Assembly (NCBI GenBank): GCA_003586115.2
Contig: QVOM02000034.1
Span: 17,591,444 to 17,655,443, forward strand
Direction: 5' to 3'
Origin: Salvator merianae
Taxonomy: Eukaryota; Chordata; Lepidosauria; Squamata; Teiidae
DNA length: 64,000 bases
The position numbers were made by a program, and so were the translations under genes. Each line of letters begins with the position of its first letter. The stretch's first letter is position 1. Under the pieces are notes generated by a model. That model had not been told where the DNA came from. It saw only the letters and a program-made list of their open reading frames with translations, and ran no database searches. Below are positions 34,317 to 44,226 of the stretch, piece by piece.

Positions 34317-35146
34317 ACCTAGAGACACTTCTGTTCTTTTCTGTTGAGACCGTCAAGGAAGACTCTGCACGGGAAGATGAAGAGCGCTGCAAGAGTAGCA
34401 TCCTTCCCTTCCAAGTTAAAAGGAGCAAGCGCTCCTCTTACAGCCTGCCTTAATCACAGCGAGGCTTTCTCCCCCAGCATCAAGATCGTCTATTTTGAGA
34501 CAGGAGGGGGGAAGCTGCCTCTTCCTCCCACCACTGAGACAAGGTTTTTGATTTGGGGGGGGGAGAGAAAGGCAGCTTTCCCCTCCCATATCAAAATCAC
34601 AGCTGATTCTGATGCAGATGGGAGGAAGCCTCACTTGCCCAGCAAAATCACAGCTGGGGATGCCCTTGCTGCAATTTTGACGGGGGGAGGAGGACTGTTC
34701 CCCCTGTCCGATCAAAACAGGGAAACTCCCAGCTTTGAATCTGGTGGGGTATGGGGGAAGTTTGAACCACAGGCCAACCTCTGTGTTCAGATACATAAAT
34801 GCCACCCAGGGGACCAGCGGAGCTCTTCAAATAGCTCCTCAAATAACTCAGCAATACAAGCACCATAATGGCACTTATTTTTTTTCTAGACAAAAACCTT
34901 ATTGATCATCACAGATATTGTCAGACAATAATAGTTACAAAGATAATTTAATAGTTACACACTGCAAAAGCTACAAATCAATAATTTCCACAAGTTTTAA
35001 AAATATAGATGCTCTTCTTGAGTTAAATTTAGATAGGAGGTACATTGAGGTTCAACCAATTTGTTGCATAAGAAGTGCAAGGCAGCCATATTTCTTTCCA
35101 AATTGCTAAATTTTCTTTTTTACTTTCCCCTTCTACTTTAAGGACT
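34317..35146. other. GC-richer stretch with repetitive blocks, no gene assigned
   Basis: Between 34480 and 34760 related blocks recur (AAAATCACAGCTG at two places; GAGACAGGAGGGGG and similar G-runs), so frames stay open on both strands (174 codons plus, 129 codons minus). It looks like a degraded minisatellite or repeat rather than a gene. Confidence 0.4.
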
Positions 35147-35354
35147 CAGTCACACCTAAGTTTTAATCCAGCTTCAGTCCACTTTCAGACTAAGAGAACA
35201 CATCAGTGAAGTAATGTTTTGTTTCAGCATTATCTAACTCAGAAAATCCACCTTTGGGTTAGATAACGTGGAAAGAAGATGATTAGTCACTTTGCTGCTG
35301 TGTTCTTTCCATCCCAAAATGGACTGAATTTGGATTAAAGCTTAGGTGTGACTG
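35147..35354. mobile_element. Family A palindromic MITE, full length (reference copy)
   Basis: Termini CAGTCACACCTAAG and CTTAGGTGTGACTG are perfect inverted repeats. The arms continue inward (TTTTAATCCAGCTTCAGTCC against GGACTGAATTTGGATTAAAG; AACACATCAGTGAAGT against ACTTTGCTGCTGTGTT; ATTATCTAACTC against GGGTTAGATAACG) to a short centre. About 208 bp, no coding frame. Confidence 0.92.
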
Positions 35355-35732
35355 GGCCACTATATGATGATTAATTAATATGTCTCATATTGTTTTGTGC
35401 CATTCTTGTAAACTTAGATACAGTGTTTCCATTAGCATTTAATGCATAATGTTGTTGCATATAAGAAATAATGTAACAGCTTTTGTACTTTTGGTTGGAA
35501 GGCTAATATTTGGAAATTGAGGCAGGGGAAGAGTGTGGCATCTGTGCAGATGCCAGCTCTTCTTCCATATTGAATACGCAGTGAGGGTACAGTGTAGTGC
35601 AGACACTGTGGCCTCATGGTGCATTTAAAGTACCATAGAGGTACCATGACAGTCTTGCCTAAGTGAATTCAATGCTAAAAGCTCTGTGGAAAAAGTAGTT
35701 GGTTTCCCTGAAAAGCTGTATCACAACTTTTT

Positions 35733-36085
35733 ATGAATTTATATTTCTCCCTTTGCTAAAAGGCTCCAGGGCAGATCACAATAATAAAAAAGATAAAATA
35801 TATAAGGTATTAAAACATATTTAAAATATAACTCTCCCACCATCCCTGGCAGGACAACACTTAGAGAAAGCTGAACATCAAAGGCCTGGGTTTTAACCAG
35901 GCAATGAAAGTCATGTAATATAGGTGCTTGGTGAAGCTCCAGGGAGAGGCTGTTCTAGAGCCTGGGGGCCACCACAGAAAAGGCTGTCCTACATATCCAT
36001 GACCTTTGCACCTCTGGTGATGACTGATGGCAGAACCTGGATATTGATGGTACAGGTGACCTATCTAATGAAAGTACCGGTGAAG
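35733..36085 (-). mobile_element. LINE 3'-end-like repeat, antisense (probably L2)
   Basis: On plus it begins with ATTTATATTTCTCCCTTTGC, GGCTCCAGGGCAGATCACAA, then AT-rich DNA, then AGGGAGAGGCTGTTCTAGAG, CACCACAGAAAAGGCTGTCC. The same block order is seen at 60.24-60.34 kb (GGGCATTCCACAGTC, ATCACCACAGAAAAGG). This matches an interspersed repeat common in squamates that I believe is an L2 3' region. The family name is inferred. Confidence 0.55.
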
Positions 36086-36486
36086 GCTGCTTTATTTTTC
36101 AAAATTCAAAAAGTTTGAAATATTTTAATGCTCTCTTAGGAAAAAAAAAAGATTGCTCTATTGCTAGTTGATGTTGGTAGATTAATAGTTTGCCCACTTT
36201 TTATGCTTTTTCAGAAAAATGACACAACTGTATTAAAGTATTTTATCATGCTAACCACAAGAGGGCAGGGTTGGTCAGCACTTCTGACTCTTCACTGTCT
36301 CAAATGCATTCTATTGCAAAAATAGTAAGTAGTCATGATATTACTCGTGGTTGTTATAAATTGCGGACCTGGGTTGTGAAAAAGCAATCACAAGTTTGTT
36401 TCAAAACATGCCAGAACTTCCCATGGATTCATTCAGTGCATGTTCACAACGTGCCCCATTTGGTTATGTCCCTTAATGTTGAGTCA
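36086..36486. other. Unassigned stretch
   Basis: Nothing recognised. Confidence 0.4.
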
Positions 36487-36825
36487 GGGTGTCTTCAGAT
36501 GGCAAGAGGAAATTGTAGGATCTTCTTTAGATCCTGCAATTGTCTCTTGATGCCACTGCCAGATGGCAGGAGGCAAACCCAGGACCACCATTTCATTTTG
36601 ACTGTTCAAAAATCCCCGGATGTTACCAAGCACCTGCCCACTTCCTTTTGTTTCCCCCACTCTACTTGTTAGCATCTGGATATTCTTGAACAGCAATTGT
36701 AATGCAAAGAGCTGGCAATCAGAGGTGAGAGCCTGGGATTGGAATCGATATTATGAGAAATCGGTGTCATTGCTGGATTTCCCATAATAGTGACATTACA
36801 TATTTTTGAACAACTAACCTGGGAC
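36487..36825. mobile_element. Family D-related MITE
   Basis: It starts AGGGTGTCTTCAGATGGCA, has a hairpin GTAGGATCTTC / TTTAGATCCTGC, and shares TCCTGCAATTGTCTCTTGAT with 23.7 kb. Near its right end ATCGATATTATGAGAAATC, GTCATTGCTGGATTTCC matches the block at 12.88-12.93 kb. No coding frame. Confidence 0.55.
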
Positions 36826-36829
36826 AGCA

Positions 36830-37345
36830 GGCCTGTTCGCACTTAGTAAGTGGAATGTTCCAGGTCACTCACTGGAATGAGTCATTCTCACCTGCAAACA
36901 GCCCCAGCTGACTGGAAATCTCACCGAAGCCCACCTGATGCTCACCTGAAGCCTACCAGCTGTGTTCAAGAAAATTGTAGTCTCCAAGCCAACTAGCGCA
37001 ATCAGGTGTGGATCGGGAGTGGTGCGTTCGCACCACTTCCTGGTTTGGAATAGTGACAGTACATGGACTGCATGGCCACTCAGGTGCCGTCAGATGGTTC
37101 GAACCCAGGTTTGGACTTTGGGGTCCGGACCCTGGCAGCTGTTTCAGACACATGTCCAGAGCCAGCCCTTTGGGTCTGGACATAGCTACCTAACTAGTGC
37201 ATTCCCATTCACTCTGCTTCCACAGCTGGTCAGATTGCAAAACGTTCCAACACTGACAGGTGCAAACACTCGTCACTGTACTCGATCCTGTCTGGCACGA
37301 ATCCTGCTAATTAGAACATTCTACTGTCGTAAGTGTGAACAGGCC
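36830..37345 (+). mobile_element. Family B MITE, complete copy
   Basis: 516 bp, starting GGCCTGTTCGCACTTA and ending TAAGTGTGAACAGGCC, with near-perfect 16-bp inverted ends. The interior (CAACAGCCCCAGCTGAC type; AGTGGTGCG; GGGGTCCGGACCC) matches the copy at 45151-45670 in reverse orientation. No transposase frame: non-autonomous. The terminal sequence suggests the hAT superfamily, but I could not find a clean 8-bp target duplication. Confidence 0.85.
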
Positions 37346-37768
37346 GTATATTGGAAATGCCATGGATTAGTATAATCCCAGGAGAATAGTGGGTTTTTAC
37401 CTCCATCTGGAGGCACCATCAGTCACTAAATAAGGCCTAAAAATGAAGACTGATTGATCTCGGATATTTTTCTCAACTCAAAGCAGCCGTTCAGAGTGCC
37501 CTGGTCACTGAAAAGTGTCAAGATGTGAGACATACTGTCAGTTCCTGCCTCACCACCACCTAATGCTCAAAATATACACTGCAACATTGTGTGGTATACT
37601 GCTGGTAGAAAAAGTGGACTCAGATTGCTTTCCCTTATGTACCAGGGAGAAGAGAAGGCCAGAGGGAGAAATGAAAGAAACAATGCATATAAATACTGAG
37701 GAGAGGGAAGACCCAAGCCAGACTTAGTTGCTTCTGCTCCAAGACATGTATTGTTCAATGTTTCCCGT
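37346..37768. other. Unassigned stretch
   Basis: Nothing recognised. Confidence 0.4.
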
Positions 37769-38100
37769 GAAGCATTTGACAGATAGAAAGGGAGGAACAA
37801 CCCACGCTTGCTGAGGGGAAAATTAGGCCTGAGGAATGGCAACTATGATGACTGCATTCCTGTTTCTTCCATTCTGTGTTCTGTAGCCAAAGTGACAATT
37901 AAGGAGGTCCTTTAACTCAAGAACCAGAACACAGGTACTGGGGAGCGATAGGCATAGTACAATGACTACCTGAGTTAGTGCATTAAATCACCTCCTTAAT
38001 TGTAGCTTTCAAGGAATGAGAAGGCAGCCATTCATTCCTCAGGCCTGATTCTTCCTCAGAAAGCGTGGGTTGCTCCAGCTTTCTGTTTGTCAAATTCTTC
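37769..38100. repeat. Large inverted repeat, unassigned family
   Basis: Arms of about 130-150 bp (37769-37918 and 37972-38100) face each other across a 53-bp spacer. Landmarks: AACAACCCACGCTTGCTGAG against CTCAGAAAGCGTGGGTTGCT; TTAGGCCTGAGGAATG against CATTCCTCAGGCCTGA; ACAATTAAGGAGGT against ACCTCCTTAATTGT. Outer ends are GAAGCATTTGACAGATAGAAAG and its inverse with a few changes. No coding frame and no second copy in the window. It may be a foldback transposon or an inverted duplication. Confidence 0.88.
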
Positions 38101-38988
38101 TGCTTTAGTTCCATGTGAAACTTAGGCATTGATACAATACATGTGTTTGATCAGAAGCAACTGAGACCTTTCCACCCTAGGCTAGTACACCAGCCCAAGG
38201 GACATGCCTAGACTACTCCATCTGCACCTTGGTGCAGAGATGCAGCAATCTAGCAGAGGCCATGTCCTCCACTAGAAGACTCCATCCACACCAAACCTGG
38301 GCCAGGATCGGTTGGTTGTTCGCAGTGTGTGGACACTGTGTGAACACTGTGAGATGGGTTACCTAGAGTGGGCCACCAAAGCAATGTGCAATGTGGGAAC
38401 AGCCTGAGAGCAAAGTCTAGCTTGTCCTGGAAGTCTGCCAAACTCCTTACATGGGACAGTTGGGTCGATCGTGTTTGGGTTGGAGTTCTCAATGCTCTAA
38501 TCTCTACTCCACAGGCCAAGATGCAGGGGTTTGAAGTTCACTATCATTTTACCAGTTGCTGAGCTCCTCTGGTTGAGGCTGCTACTCGACATCCCAGTTT
38601 TCACCCAAGTCCCTCCTATCCCTCTTCTTTTTTTAACCATACGCTTACGGCCTGGTTCCCACATTTTGCTCTTATTTAATATATTTTTATTGTTTCTGCT
38701 TGGCCCAACAAAGTCATGTTACTTTAAATCATTAGTCGTGAATGTCTGTTGTTTCCAATTTTGGAACTCGTTTTGATTTAATGTTTTCTGAAATTTGTAA
38801 TACTGTCAAGCACTGTCGATTGTAAGTGCCTTTACTTTTCTAATTGTAATTATTTTGGTTCTTTAATAAATAATTTTTTTTAAAAATGTCTAGCTTGTCC
38901 CTTGATTTCTAAAACAACATCCTCAAGGAGGCAGGAACTGATCCATGGTGCAAAAAGCCTACCCTGGAGATGTTGGGAGCAATGACAA
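38101..38988. other. Mostly unassigned; one family F-like block at about 38160-38435
   Basis: 38165-38435 shares inverse blocks with 20.5-20.8 kb (CTACTCCATCTGCACC; AATCTAGCAGAGGCCATGTC). The following AT-rich DNA ends in AATAAATAATTTTTTTTAAA near 38868, which may be an old LINE tail. Nothing else recognised. Confidence 0.35.
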
Positions 38989-39019
38989 ATTTATTTATTT
39001 ATTTATTTATTTATTTATT
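38989..39019. repeat. (TTTA)n microsatellite
   Basis: About eight tandem TTTA units. Arrays like this often mark the antisense 3' end of L2-type LINEs, but the flank is too diverged to say. Confidence 0.95.
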
Positions 39020-40218
39020 GGACTTGTATGCCAATCATAGGACTTTGAGGCAACTCCTTGGAGTCCATAGAGAAGGCTTTTGTAGCAACTCCCAAATGTA
39101 GCCAGAATTGGACCCAGAGATCAGAATTCCCAACAGAAGCCTGCCCCCATTTAAGTCCCCCATAGCAACTGTGGTTAAATTGCTACCCATACATTCTTCC
39201 CTCACCACTACCATAGTTTGCACAGAGGTCCAGAACTGAATGAAGCAATGAGGGTGGCTTTAGTGTAGATTAGAGAAATTTAGGACCTTTTCACATTTAC
39301 CAGACCAAGTAGACTAGACCCCACTGGGATGGGTGGCTCCTGGACTGAAACAAGCTCATCCACTTTGGAATAGCCTGTTCTGTTCCAGCTCCCATGCTGG
39401 CTCTGAAGCTTATGCCAGTTTCAGAGCCAGTGCAGAAGGCCTCTGAAAGTTCCAAAGCCCCAGGAGACCCATTTCACCGGTATACATTGCTGCACTGGGA
39501 CAATGGGTTCCGTGGTATACTGGACCACCAAGGCATGCCATCCACATTCCTCTGTGATCAAGTATACTACCCCCTAATATGCCAGCAGACCTCAAAAATG
39601 AGGTCTACTGGTAGACTGGACCAATCCACCATCTTGGGTTTCCTGGTCTGGCCTATGCTCTGTCCTGTGTAAATGGAGTATATTAGGAGGGGCAGGGTCT
39701 CCTTTAGTCTACATGAGTGTATAGAAGGGAGGCTCCTAGTACACTTGGTGGTCCAGTATACTGGCCAGTGCCCTTACCTATAAGTCAACCTTGTAGCTCC
39801 TCCAGGATCCTCTGGGGCTGCAGTGAGGCAAAAGCATTTGTCTGCCTAACTCCCAAGACATCTGAAGGACTAAAAAAATTAGCCATGTGAATGGAACCTA
39901 AGTATCTCAAGATCTTCACTGTAAAGTGACAAGCCACAAAAAATACTGCATAGGGAAGAAATTTCTCCTATTTATGATACCTTTCTACTAAGAATTTCCA
40001 CCAATATGCTCTCTAGCAAAGAACAGATCTGTTGTGTATTTTGCCACAACTGTTAGGATCATGATATATTGAGATAGCCCTATAGCTGGTATCTGTGGCA
40101 GCTTCAGAGCTGTGGAACTGGTGGAGGGTAGGGAAGAAAACCATGCAGGCAGAGCGAGTGATGTTACAGCAGCAGATCAAGGTCCAGTGTGCTTGTATGC
40201 TCTGCAGATACTGTGTTC
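39020..40218. other. Mostly unassigned; family F-like element at about 39285-39780
   Basis: 39285-39780 begins GGACCTTTTCACATTTACCA and contains CTGTGTAAATGGAGTATATT, GGGGCAGGGTCTCC, then GGGAGGCTCCTAGTACACTT. It matches 33.26-33.30 kb and, loosely, 20.73 kb. No coding frame. The rest is unassigned. Confidence 0.4.
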
Positions 40219-40274
40219 AGAAAGGCAATATAGTTTAATGGCTAAAGTGTAAAAATGAAACCCAGGAGGCCTTC
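40219..40274 (+). mobile_element. tRNA-type SINE head, interrupted
   Basis: GGCAATATAGTTTAATGGCT, AAAGTG resembles the head of a common squamate SINE (gtgTaGTGGTTAgAGTG, an A-box region). The matching 3' part appears only at 40735-40800, after L2 and MITE sequence. Confidence 0.45.
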
Positions 40275-40422
40275 TGGATGTGAATATGCAGATGACACCC
40301 AGTGCTATCTCTCCATGCCATCTGGACTAGTAGAGGTGATTGCAGTGCCCGACAGGTGCTTGGAGGCAGTAATGACTGGATGTGGGCCAATAAACTGAAG
40401 CTGATTCCAGGTGCTGTGTGTC
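40275..40422 (+). pseudogene. L2 reverse-transcriptase fragment with YADD motif
   Basis: The plus-strand frame reads EYADDTQCYLSMPS, then PDRCLEAVM, the catalytic block of L2 reverse transcriptase (YADD at 40285-40296) and the segment following it. It runs about 45 codons, then loses frame at GPIN followed by a stop and is cut off by a family C MITE at about 40425. The polymerase aspartates are intact in this tiny piece, which is otherwise dead. Confidence 0.8.
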
Positions 40423-40424
40423 AC

Positions 40425-40660
40425 AAGGGGTGTTTTTGCACTTTCCACCTTAGAATGGGATAGTTATCCTGATCCTGACCATGGCAGCAGCCTGGTTGCT
40501 GTGCCAACAAGTAAGTGTGAACACACCTTACCAGAAGCTCCTAGTAAGGTTGTGGAGCACTAATTAATGGTTCACAGCTAGGAGCAATCAGGAGTGGCAG
40601 TAGCCCGCTCCTGGCCGTTTGGGCCTCATGCAGACACACTTGGCTAGCAAGCGTTCTTGC
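40425..40660 (-). mobile_element. Family C MITE, inverted, diverged
   Basis: GTTTTTGCACTTTCCACCTT, AGAATGGGATAGTTATCCTG matches the family C terminal hairpin at 31.74 kb; further right are TAAGTGTGAACACACC and TTCACAGCTAGGAGCAATCA. Right boundary approximate. Confidence 0.6.
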
Positions 40661-40734
40661 CTGTAGCAGTATTTGTCACTTTCAGGGTCTTGACCATGGA
40701 GGCCCCCACCCCAAGGTGAAGCCATATAGATGAA

Positions 40735-40800
40735 GCCCTAATCTATCTCACAGGGCTACTGTAAAGTTAAAATGGAGAAGGGGAGAATGGTGTTTAGATA
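40735..40800 (+). mobile_element. SINE 3' part
   Basis: CTAATCTATCTCACAGGGCT, ACTGTAAAGTTAAAATGGAG, AAGGGGAGAA follows the known squamate SINE 3' segment (cctCACAGGGttgTTGTgAggaTAAAATGGAG). It probably belongs with the head at 40219. Confidence 0.6.
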
Positions 40801-41448
40801 TACCAGGATCCCCCTCCCCCATTTTCAATTATCTTCTCTCAGATTTCAGAGTGACTCTATGAGGCCAAAAGGGGTAACTGCTTTCATTGCTCCAGTATCT
40901 TCTGAAGGCTCAGTACCAAAACCACAACTGAAATTAGTCAGCTCTCTGATTGAAAGCTCATTAAATCCTTAAACAAAAGGATCCTTGGTAATTAGGCATA
41001 ATCCAAAACTGTACTAGCATACTTGTCCAGGCAAGGTAGGGAGGGCGACAGTGATTTATTGATTTTATATATCAGCAACTTGGATGGCACTTTACAAAGA
41101 ATGAGAGGCTAGGTTTCTGCCCCAAAGGGCTTGTGATTTAGAAATAGCTGGAGAATGACTATAGGCAAAGATAGAAAAGTTGTTCGTTGATTTATCTTTT
41201 AAAAAGGATATTTTAAACTTTTTTTAAAAATGACTACATTTATCATTGCCACAAGGCAGGTATGAGTGTTTTATGAAAGGTTGTGGTCAGATGAGCTGGT
41301 GGAAATGTCAGTGAACTGATACTGAAGCAGAAGCCCCACCTGGGACCTGGTACATGACCCCTCCCCTCCCTGGGGAGACTGCACAGCCTTTACAGTTGGA
41401 CAGCCTACGTTACGGTTGCAAATATGTCCGACTGCTCTTTCACTATGC
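40801..41448. other. Unassigned stretch
   Basis: About 41050-41150 (TTTATTGATTTTATATATCA, GCACTTTACAAAGAATGAGA, CCCCAAAGGGCTTGTGATTT) looks like an old tetrapod interspersed repeat, family not named. Otherwise nothing. Confidence 0.35.
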
Positions 41449-41672
41449 CAGGGCCCAGTCACATCCAAGTTTTAATCCAGCTTCAGTCCACTTTTGGATT
41501 GAAAGAACACATCAGCAAAGCGCCTTATCATTTTCTTTCCACATTATCAAACCCAAAGCTGAATTTTCTGAGTTAGATAATACTGAAAGAAAACATATTA
41601 TTACTTCACTGATGTGTTCTCTCAGTCTGAAAGTGGACAGAAGCTGGATTAAAACTTAGGTGTAACTGCCCC
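41449..41672. mobile_element. Family A palindromic MITE, full length
   Basis: Left CAGGGCCCAGTCACATCCAA and right TTAGGTGTAACTGCCCC; interior AACACATCAGCAAAGCG against ACTTCACTGATGTGTT and TTATCAAACCCAAAG against GAGTTAGATAA. This copy extends the terminus outward to CAGGG, the start typical of hAT elements. Confidence 0.9.
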
Positions 41673-41867
41673 CCGGATGTGTTATACTTTAGCCTGTACT
41701 CTCCTTTTCCCAGTCTTTTTGCAAACCTGGAATGGAGCATGGCCAGAAGGCAGCCATCACCATTTGACCTCAACTGAGCAAAGCCAAAATCAAACCATAT
41801 AATCCGGCATCGTAATTCACCATTTTCAGACGAGCTTGGCTATGTCTGAGAAAACAAAGCAGACAAC

Positions 41868-41944
41868 ATACCTCTCATGGGGTTGTTCTAAAAACAAAAT
41901 TAGTAGAATAATATCTAGTGCTTTGAGCTCTTTGGGAGAAAGAT
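41868..41944 (+). mobile_element. SINE 3' end
   Basis: ACATACCTCTCATGGGGTTG, TTCTAAAAACAAAATT, then GCTTTGAGCTCTTTGGGAGA, AAGATGGGA, matches the 3' end of a common squamate SINE whose tail is shared with an L2-type LINE. It immediately precedes an antisense CR1. Confidence 0.65.
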
Positions 41945-41951
41945 GGGAGAG

Positions 41952-42300
41952 AACATAAGAGGAGCCCTGCTGGATCAGGCGATAGTCCATTTAGTCCAGC
42001 ATCCTGTCTCACACAGTGGCCCACCGATTGCTTCTGGGTATTCTGAAGTTATAGACTAAAGCAAACCTTCACCTGCTCTCGATTCCCTGCAAATGGCCTT
42101 TAGAGGCATCCTGCCTGTCTCTCCAACCTGGATATCCTATCTAGGCATCAGTTCTAGTAGCCATTGATACACCTGTCCTCCAAGAATGTGCCTAACCCTT
42201 TCTTAAAGCTATCCAGACTGGTTGCTGTCATCACCTCTTCTGGTAGTAAATTTCATACACCAATAACACTCTGGGTGAAAAAAATTTTTTCCTGACCATC
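41952..42300 (-). mobile_element. CR1 3' end, antisense
   Basis: GAACATAAGAGGAGCCCTGC, TTTAGTCCAGCATCCTGTC at 41952-42005, then the antisense coding end, ending in CTGGGTGAAAAAAATTTTTT. It aligns with 25.84-26.19 kb and 43.71-44.03 kb. Truncated, non-coding. Confidence 0.92.
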
Positions 42301-42928
42301 AGCTCCACATGCTGGAGCAGAAGAGAGAGGCCCTTCCCCCATCCTGAGCCAACCCACCCACACTGGGATGGAACATGTCCCGCTATAGGCTATCACAGAT
42401 CTACCAACATTCCTGGGATGGCTAGATCAGTGCAGGGAGGAGTGCAGAAGGGTGCAGGCCTCCCTGTTCTGGTCTAACAGAGGAATGCATTTCAGAAGCG
42501 CCCCAAATTGCACTGCCGAAATGCATACCCAGGTGGAACCAAGACTAGGAACTTTAGTTCCTAGCTCTTGGTGAACGCAGAAGTGGCTTCAGAGATCGCA
42601 GGATTTCTGGAGTCAGCCCAGGATGCTTTACTAGGACAGTCTTCCAAATGGGGAAGACTTATGCCAGTTGTTTGGACCCGTGCCTGTTGCCAGGCTAGAT
42701 CAGTTCTGCCAGACCGGTCCTGTAAGGTAAGTGCAGAAATGGTCATGGCCACAATAACTAGCCCATGGCCACTCAAAGAGCTTCTCTGACCAAGAATGGG
42801 ATTGGAGCTGATTTGTGCTGGGCCCTAGTCCTACCATATAGTCATTAAATGACTCTAGTTTCACCATGTTCGCATTTAGTCTGACTCATTAAAAATTATT
42901 GTTTTGCTACATTTTTCTTACTCCTTAG
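42301..42928. other. Unassigned; would be intron if the 42929 exon is real
   Basis: No repeat recognised. A 22-bp near-perfect palindrome lies at 42544-42565 (CTAGGAACTTTAGTTCCTAG). A GGTAAGTG near 42725 resembles a donor but occurs in a MITE-like context. Confidence 0.35.
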
Positions 42929-43096
42929 GCATTACTCTTCTCCGCAGGACTCACTTCAGATTTCTACACCAAACACTTTGACTTTCTTGCTGACAGTGGA
43001 ATTGCCCCAGGCTGCATTTTATCCTGGGGAGGCATCTTATTAGTACTTATTGCCTACTACCTAGTTCTATTCCTTTCAATTATAGATTATCAGTAA
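42929..43096 (+). CDS. Candidate terminal exon of a four-pass membrane protein
   Basis: A strong acceptor (TTTTGCTACATTTTTCTTAC, CTCCTTAG) ends at 42928, its TAG itself being an in-frame stop. The open frame begins at 42929 and runs 55 codons to TAA at 43094-43096. The peptide has the end of a hydrophobic helix (ALLFSAG), a polar loop (LTSDFYTKHFDFLADSGIA), then CILSWGG and a 17-residue hydrophobic helix (ILLVLIAYYLVLFLSII) ending DYQ. A short loop followed by an (I/Y)LSW-type start of the last helix is the layout of the C-terminus of PMP22/EMP/claudin-type tetraspans, which I know as a family. Identity with one member is not established. Codon choice is coding-like and no repeat overlaps. 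Upstream exons were not found. Confidence 0.45.
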   Translation, partial: ALLFSAGLTSDFYTKHFDFLADSGIAPGCILSWGGILLVLIAYYLVLFLSIIDYQ

Positions 43097-43705
43097 TGAC
43101 CCTGCAGCTCCAAAGAAAGGAGAGCATATATAAAAAGGGAGAATGTTACAGAAAACACAACAGAAACAATTGTGTGAAGATGACTCAGTATAAGGAAACC
43201 CAAACTTGTTTTGATCAAGCTATTCTTAGGCTGTGATCAGACATAGTAAAAGGGCTGCCTCAGAGGTGCCTCAGAGAGACAGTGTGTGGCCCTTGTGTCT
43301 CCAAGTCTTCTCTAACCCACCTTTTCTAGCATAGAATGTTCATGAGAAGGGGGAGGGGCAGACTGGTATGAGAACAATCCCACCTCAAAGCTGTCTCTGA
43401 GCCGCCTCAGAAATGCTTTTTTTTTTTTGCCATGTCTGATCACACCCTTAATCTGGGAAATCAGAATGAAGATCAGCACCCTATATTTCCCCCAAAAGTG
43501 CACTGCAAAATTTAGCATGAGCTATTCAAGATGCATTTCAAATTATCCCAAAAGATGAGACGCAATCAAAGTATGAACACTCCTAAATGGCTAAAATCTT
43601 ATCAGGGAGAATATATGTAGAGCATATAATTTCAGCTTTTATTAACCTTGTAGCATTTAGAGACCTGGCAGAGAATGAAGGGAAACCTGATAGTTCCAAA
43701 ATAAG
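43097..43705. other. Unassigned; possible 3' UTR then intergenic
   Basis: No repeat recognised. If the exon at 42929 is real, its 3' UTR starts here; no AATAAA was noted in the first few hundred bases. Confidence 0.3.
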
Positions 43706-44033
43706 AACATAAAAACATAAGAGGAATCCTGCTGGATGGGACCACAGCCCATCTAGTCCAGCATCCTGTTTCACACAGTGGCCTACCAATTGCTTCTGGG
43801 CATTCCCAAGCAGAATAAAAAAGACAAAACCTTCACCTGCCCTCAGCTCCCTGCAAATGGCCTTTAGCAGCATCCTGCTTGACTCTCCAATCTGAAAACA
43901 GTACTTAAGCATCACTTCTAGTAGCCACTGATAACACCTGACCTCCATGGATCTGTCCAATCCATTTTAAAAGCTATCCAGGCAGAGTGCTGTCACCACC
44001 TCTTCTGGTAGTAAACTCCATAGATCATTGTTC
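43706..44033 (-). mobile_element. CR1 3' end, antisense
   Basis: AAGAACATAAAAACATAAGA, GGAATCCTGCTGGATGGGAC...CATCTAGTCCAGCATCCTGT, then the antisense coding end to about GTAAACTCCATAGATCATTG. Aligns with 25.84 and 41.95 kb copies. Confidence 0.92.
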
Positions 44034-44164
44034 AGGCCCCTCTGGGCTTCCCCCCAAAAAAGGCCAGATGAGCTGAAATAAGTTTGCTAATGGTTTCACT
44101 AGGAAACTTGACCTTTATGTAAGAAGCATGTGACCATAGTATTCAAAACAGTGTTCTTTGCTTC

Positions 44165-44226
44165 TGTACTAGTAGGGGTTGGACTAGATGATCTCCAAGA
44201 TCCTTTCCTAGTTATATATTCTATGG
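44165..44226 (+). mobile_element. CR1 3' tip, sense
   Basis: GGGTTGGACTAGATGATCTC, CAAGATCCTTTCCTAG, ending TATATTCTATG, the CR1 octamer-type end. Confidence 0.75.

Noticed and set aside
34344..34868. 174-codon plus frame and 129-codon minus frame over the same DNA
   Set aside because: Both strands open because of repeated G-rich and C-rich blocks; no recognisable domain in either.
42929..43096. Mitochondrial insertion (NUMT) as the source of the hydrophobic frame
   Set aside because: The peptide does not resemble a mitochondrial subunit, and the strong splice acceptor directly before it favours a nuclear exon.
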